A stretch of 49,255 nucleotides of DNA. Origin: Gemmatimonadota bacterium. Lineage in GTDB: Bacteria; Gemmatimonadota; Gemmatimonadetes; Gemmatimonadales; Gemmatimonadaceae. The notes under the pieces were generated by a model. The model made no database searches. It was given only the letters and a program-made list of their open reading frames with translations, and was not told the origin of the DNA. Each line of letters starts with the position of its first letter. The stretch's first letter is position 1. Made by a program: the position numbers and the translations under genes. The DNA lies in contig NSHR01000030.1 of assembly GCA_002737115.1 (NCBI GenBank), forward strand, positions 1 through 49,255, in the 5' to 3' direction. Positions 45,747-49,255 of this stretch are shown in pieces.

Positions 45747-46715
45747 ATGATCAACCGCCGCGATTTCCTTGGCCTCTCCGCTGGCCTCGGTGCCACGCTC
45801 GGCCTCTCGCCCCGACTGCTGGCCGCCCTTAGCCGCCTTCCCCAAGGACAGCTGCTCCAGCGCGCCATCCCCAGCACCGGCGAGATGATCCCCGTGATCG
45901 GGCTGGGCAGCTCGGCCACCTTCGCCACGGTGGCGCGGGCCGAAGACGCCAGCGCCCTCAAGGCCGTCTTTCAGGCCATGGCCGATCGCGGCGCCCGGGT
46001 GTTCGACACGGCGCCGAGCTACGGCGCGTCCGAAGTGGTGGCCGGCGGCATCGTGAACGAGCTCGGCATCGCCAGCAAGCTCTTTTGGGCCACCAAGGTG
46101 AACGTGGCGGGTCGCGGTGCCGGCGCAGCCGATCCGGCGGCGGCGCGCGCGCAGATCGAGAAGTCGTTGGCGATCTTCAAGCAGCCCAAGATCGATCTCA
46201 TTCAAGTGCACAACATGGGCGACCCGGCCACCCAGCTGCCCATCGTGCGCGAGTTCAAGAAGGCCGGCCGCGTGCGCTACGTGGGCATCACCACCACGTT
46301 CCCCAATCAGTACGCGCAGCTCATCGAGGTGATGCGCAACGAGCCGCTCGATTTCATCGGTGTGGACTACGCGGCCGATAATCGCGACGTGGAAGAGGTG
46401 ATCCTGCCGCTCGCCATCGAGAAGAAGATCGCGGTGCTGGCCTACGCCCCGTTCGGCCGCACCAGCCTGTTCCGTCGTGCCGCGGGCAAGGAGTTGCCGG
46501 CCTTCGCTAAGGAGTTCGACGCCACCACGTGGGCGCAGTTCTTCCTCAAGTTCACGCTCTCGCATCCGGCCATCACGGCCGTCACGCCGGCCACGAGCCA
46601 AGCTAAAAATATGCTCGACAACATTGGCGGCGGGATCGGTCGACTGCCCACCGCGGCGCACCGCCAACAGATCATCGAGTTCGTGGACGCACTCCCCGCG
46701 CTGCCGGGGCGTTGA
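45747..46715 (+). CDS. Aldo/keto reductase with Tat signal
   Basis: MINRRDFLGLSAGLGATLGL; MIPVIGLGSSATF; ARVFDTAPSYGASE; IDLIQVHNMGD. Confidence 0.95.
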   Translation: MINRRDFLGLSAGLGATLGLSPRLLAALSRLPQGQLLQRAIPSTGEMIPVIGLGSSATFATVARAEDASALKAVFQAMADRGARVFDTAPSYGASEVVAGGIVNELGIASKLFWATKVNVAGRGAGAADPAAARAQIEKSLAIFKQPKIDLIQVHNMGDPATQLPIVREFKKAGRVRYVGITTTFPNQYAQLIEVMRNEPLDFIGVDYAADNRDVEEVILPLAIEKKIAVLAYAPFGRTSLFRRAAGKELPAFAKEFDATTWAQFFLKFTLSHPAITAVTPATSQAKNMLDNIGGGIGRLPTAAHRQQIIEFVDALPALPGR

Positions 46716-46719
46716 TCTC

Positions 46720-48060
46720 ATGATCTTCCCATCAGGTGTGCTGGCGCGTATTCGCACCAGCATTGGCGCAAAGCCCGGCGAAGGCGCCGTCCTGCTCTGG
46801 GCCACGGCGTACTACTTCCTCGTGCTGTGCGCGTACTATGTGATCCGCCCGATTCGCGATGACATGGGGGCCGCCAGTGGGGCCGAGAATCTGGCGTGGC
46901 TGTTCAGTGGCACCATGGTGGGCATGCTGCTGGTGCATCCGCTGTATACGTCGCTCGTGTCAAAGCTGCGACGTCGCGCGTTCATTGCGTGGACGTACCG
47001 GTTCTTCATCGTCAACCTGATCGCGTTCTATCTCGTCTTCCGTTCCGTGAACGCCGAGCAGGCGATCTGGGTGGGACGCGTGTTCTTTATCTGGACGAGC
47101 ATCTTCAACCTGTTCGTCGTGTCGGTGTTCTGGTCGCTCCTCACCGACGTGTTCCATCCGAGTCAGGGCAAACGCCTCTTCGGCGTGGTCGCCGTTGGCG
47201 GCACCATCGGCGCCATGCTCGGCGCATCGATCACGACCGGACTAGTGGGCGTGCTCGGTCCGCTCAATTTGATGCTCGTGTCCGCGGTGATTCTCGAACT
47301 CGCCGTGCGCGCGTCGCACGTGCTCGATCGCGCCGAAGCCGGCATGCGGAGTGTCGAAGCAAAAACCGAGGCGGCGGCTTCACCGACCACGACGAACGTG
47401 ACGGCCGCGGATTCGTCACAGGACGTGATCGGTGGCGGCATGTTCGACGGCATCAAGCACATCATGTCGTCGCCCTATCTCATGGGCATCGCGTCGCTCA
47501 TTTTGTTCTACACGATCTCGTCGACGTTTTTGTACTTCCAGCAAGTTGACGTCGTGGCCCGCGTGTTCGGCGACGACAGAGCAGCCCGCACGCGCGTGTT
47601 CGGCGCGATGGATATTGCCGTCAACGCACTCACGCTGCTGGCGCAGCTGTTCCTGACCGGCCGCTTCATCAAGTGGCTCGGCATCGGCGCGGCGTTGGCG
47701 TTTCTGCCGCTCATCACCATGATCGGCTTCGGCGTCATGGGGTTCGTGCCGGCGCTCGCGGTGCTGATCGGCTTTCAAACCATTCGACGGGCCGGCAACT
47801 TCGCGATTCAGCGTCCGGCACGGGAAGCACTGTTCACCGTGCTCGGTCGCAGCGACAAGTACAAAGCCAAGAATTTCAGCGACACCTTCGTGTACCGGCT
47901 CGGCGATCAGGTCGGCGCGTGGTCGTACACCTGGATGGGCATGCTCGGCCTGAGTCTGTCGGGGCTGGCCCTGAGCATGGTGCCGCTGTCGATCGCCTGG
48001 CTGGCGCTGACCATTTGGCTGGGGCGCACGTACAGGGCGCGGGAGCAGTCGCCGAGCTAG
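46720..48060 (+). CDS. Npt1/Npt2 (ATP:ADP translocase)-like membrane transporter
   Basis: ATAYYFLVLCAYYVIRPIRDDMGAASGAENLAWLF; multiple TM segments; ORF-track start at 46477 is an out-of-frame extension across the AKR gene. Confidence 0.88.
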   Translation: MIFPSGVLARIRTSIGAKPGEGAVLLWATAYYFLVLCAYYVIRPIRDDMGAASGAENLAWLFSGTMVGMLLVHPLYTSLVSKLRRRAFIAWTYRFFIVNLIAFYLVFRSVNAEQAIWVGRVFFIWTSIFNLFVVSVFWSLLTDVFHPSQGKRLFGVVAVGGTIGAMLGASITTGLVGVLGPLNLMLVSAVILELAVRASHVLDRAEAGMRSVEAKTEAAASPTTTNVTAADSSQDVIGGGMFDGIKHIMSSPYLMGIASLILFYTISSTFLYFQQVDVVARVFGDDRAARTRVFGAMDIAVNALTLLAQLFLTGRFIKWLGIGAALAFLPLITMIGFGVMGFVPALAVLIGFQTIRRAGNFAIQRPAREALFTVLGRSDKYKAKNFSDTFVYRLGDQVGAWSYTWMGMLGLSLSGLALSMVPLSIAWLALTIWLGRTYRAREQSPS

Positions 48061-48102
48061 TCTCGCCGAGGTAGTCTCGCCGAGGTCGTCTCGCTGGCGT
48101 AG
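48047..48102 (+). repeat. 14-bp tandem repeat spanning the transporter stop codon
   Basis: Units AGTCGCCGAGCTAG / TCTCGCCGAGGTAG / TCTCGCCGAGGTCG / TCTCGCTGGCGTAG; TAG stop at 48058-48060. Confidence 0.85.
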
Positions 48103-48110
48103 CTTAGGGC

Positions 48111-48719
48111 ATGCTCACTTCATTCCGCCTGTCATCGCGCGTGCGCGCGGCCGCGCTCGTGGTCGCCACCGTGGCGGTGTCGGTCGCCGCCACGCGACGC
48201 GATACCACCAGCGCCCCCGCCGACCCCGCCGCCGAGTTCCTGGCGGCGCTTCGAGCTCACTGCGGCAAGGCCTTCGCCGGCCAGCTCGTCAACCCGCAGC
48301 CGGCCGACAGCGGCATGCGGGGGCAGGCGCTGGTGATGCACGTGCGCGGCTGTGGCGACACGGTGCGCGTGCCGTTTCATGTGGGCACCGATCGGTCGCG
48401 CACGTGGGTGTTTACGAAGACGCCCGCCAGCGTGCGGCTCAAACACGATCACCGGCATGCAGACGGCAGCGAGGATCAGGTCACGCAGTATGGCGGCGAC
48501 GCGCGCGCCGGCGGCACCGCCCAGTCGATGGCCTTTGCCGCCGACTCCTTCACGGCGGCGTTGCTCCCGGCGTCGCGCACCAACGTGTGGACGGTGGAGG
48601 TGACGCCCACCCAGTTCGTGTATCAGCTCACCCGAACGGGGAGCGACCGTCGATTTCGCGTGGAGTTTGACCTCACCAAGCCGGTGGCGGTTCCGCCGGC
48701 ACCGTGGGGAAGCAGATAG
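48111..48719 (+). CDS. Secreted hypothetical protein
   Basis: MLTSFRLSSRVRAAALVVATVAVSVAA signal; no recognised family. Confidence 0.8.
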   Translation: MLTSFRLSSRVRAAALVVATVAVSVAATRRDTTSAPADPAAEFLAALRAHCGKAFAGQLVNPQPADSGMRGQALVMHVRGCGDTVRVPFHVGTDRSRTWVFTKTPASVRLKHDHRHADGSEDQVTQYGGDARAGGTAQSMAFAADSFTAALLPASRTNVWTVEVTPTQFVYQLTRTGSDRRFRVEFDLTKPVAVPPAPWGSR

Positions 48720-48766
48720 GCCGAACTTATGGTAAAATGCCGCTATGCTGGTGTTTTACTGGTTCT

Positions 48767-49255
48767 TTACTGTGTCGATAAATGATCGATTAAGCGAATG
48801 GACTGCATCGCGGTGGGCGCGTATACGCACACCGCGTCGGCCCCGTCACTGAGCTGTACCGTCCCTTCCAGCGCCATCCCCAGCTTCTTCAGCAGCCGGA
48901 TCGACGCCGCGTTCTCCGGCGACACGATGGCCACGATGCGCGACAGATCGAGGGCGTCGCGCGCATAGGTGAGTGTGGCTGAGGCCGCTTCAAAGGCATA
49001 GCCCTGGGCGCGGTAGTCCGGCAGGAACGCGAAGCCGATGTCCACGTCGGGCAGCGTTGCGCGCCTCAGCAGCCCACAGATCCCGATCGGCACGCCGGTG
49101 TCCCGCCGCGCCACGCGATACAGGCCGAACCCGTGCGCGGCATACGACGCCATCGGCCCCGACTCGAGATAGCGCCGCGCATCGTCCAGCGTCCGCACGC
49201 CCCGATCGCCGATGTAGCGCAGCCAGTCGGGGTCGGTGAGCAGCGCCACGATAAA
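48767..49255 (-). CDS. GNAT N-acetyltransferase (5' end probably beyond window)
   Basis: VDIGFAFLPDYRAQGYAFEAASATLTYARDALDLSRIVAIVSPENAASIRLLKKLGMALEG; frame stays open to window end. Confidence 0.9.
   Translation of the reverse strand, partial: FIVALLTDPDWLRYIGDRGVRTLDDARRYLESGPMASYAAHGFGLYRVARRDTGVPIGICGLLRRATLPDVDIGFAFLPDYRAQGYAFEAASATLTYARDALDLSRIVAIVSPENAASIRLLKKLGMALEGTVQLSDGADAVCVYAPTAMQSIRLIDHLSTQ

Noticed and set aside
46477-46719. N-terminal extension of the transporter ORF
   Set aside because: Out of frame across the C-terminus of the Tat-signal aldo/keto reductase, Arg/Ser-rich; the real start is at 46720, just after that gene's stop.

Overview
49,255-bp high-GC chromosomal window. 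Gene content and codon usage look like Gemmatimonadota (inference, not tested). It is densely packed with about 50 protein-coding genes. I found no rRNA, tRNA, CRISPR array, phage or transposase. Main contents in order: PIG-L deacetylase (truncated by the window edge), sucA, GAF-histidine kinase, DUF2256, AbrB/PIN TA module, M20 peptidase, TPP riboswitch + TonB receptor divergent from pnuC/NadR-like kinase (thiamine uptake), DUF6526, RlmL-like methylase, msrQ/msrP, two aldo/keto reductases, alpha-carbonic anhydrase, HlyD/ABC/ABC-2 exporter, SufE, PlsC-like, epimerase/DHDPS-like pair, SPFH protein, TIGR01777 epimerase, AlkA, ABC exporter, acidic DDDM-repeat protein, GlcG-like, FKBP/DUF1289, S9 peptidase, two back-to-back PIN TA modules, class A beta-lactamase-like protein, a D-peptide-type operon (serine hydrolase / D-aminoacylase / M19 dipeptidase / GntR), DUF3088, MpaB oxygenase + STAS, NTT-like transporter and GNAT. 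The most interesting non-coding signal is a dispersed family of long imperfect palindromes built from iterated CGCGAAG motifs: two full copies with 56-bp arms at 7482-7602 and 31093-31283, and one solo half-arm at ~43509-43556 beside a truncated hydrolase. Others worth a look: a TPP riboswitch sharing a symmetric TAATTA with a divergent pnuC; tandem G-quadruplex/heptamer repeats in a divergent promoter; a possibly frameshifted TM + zinc-ribbon small protein next to the SPFH gene; TA operator palindromes; hairpins with the stop codon in the loop at convergent gene ends; and short tandem duplications spanning stop codons.
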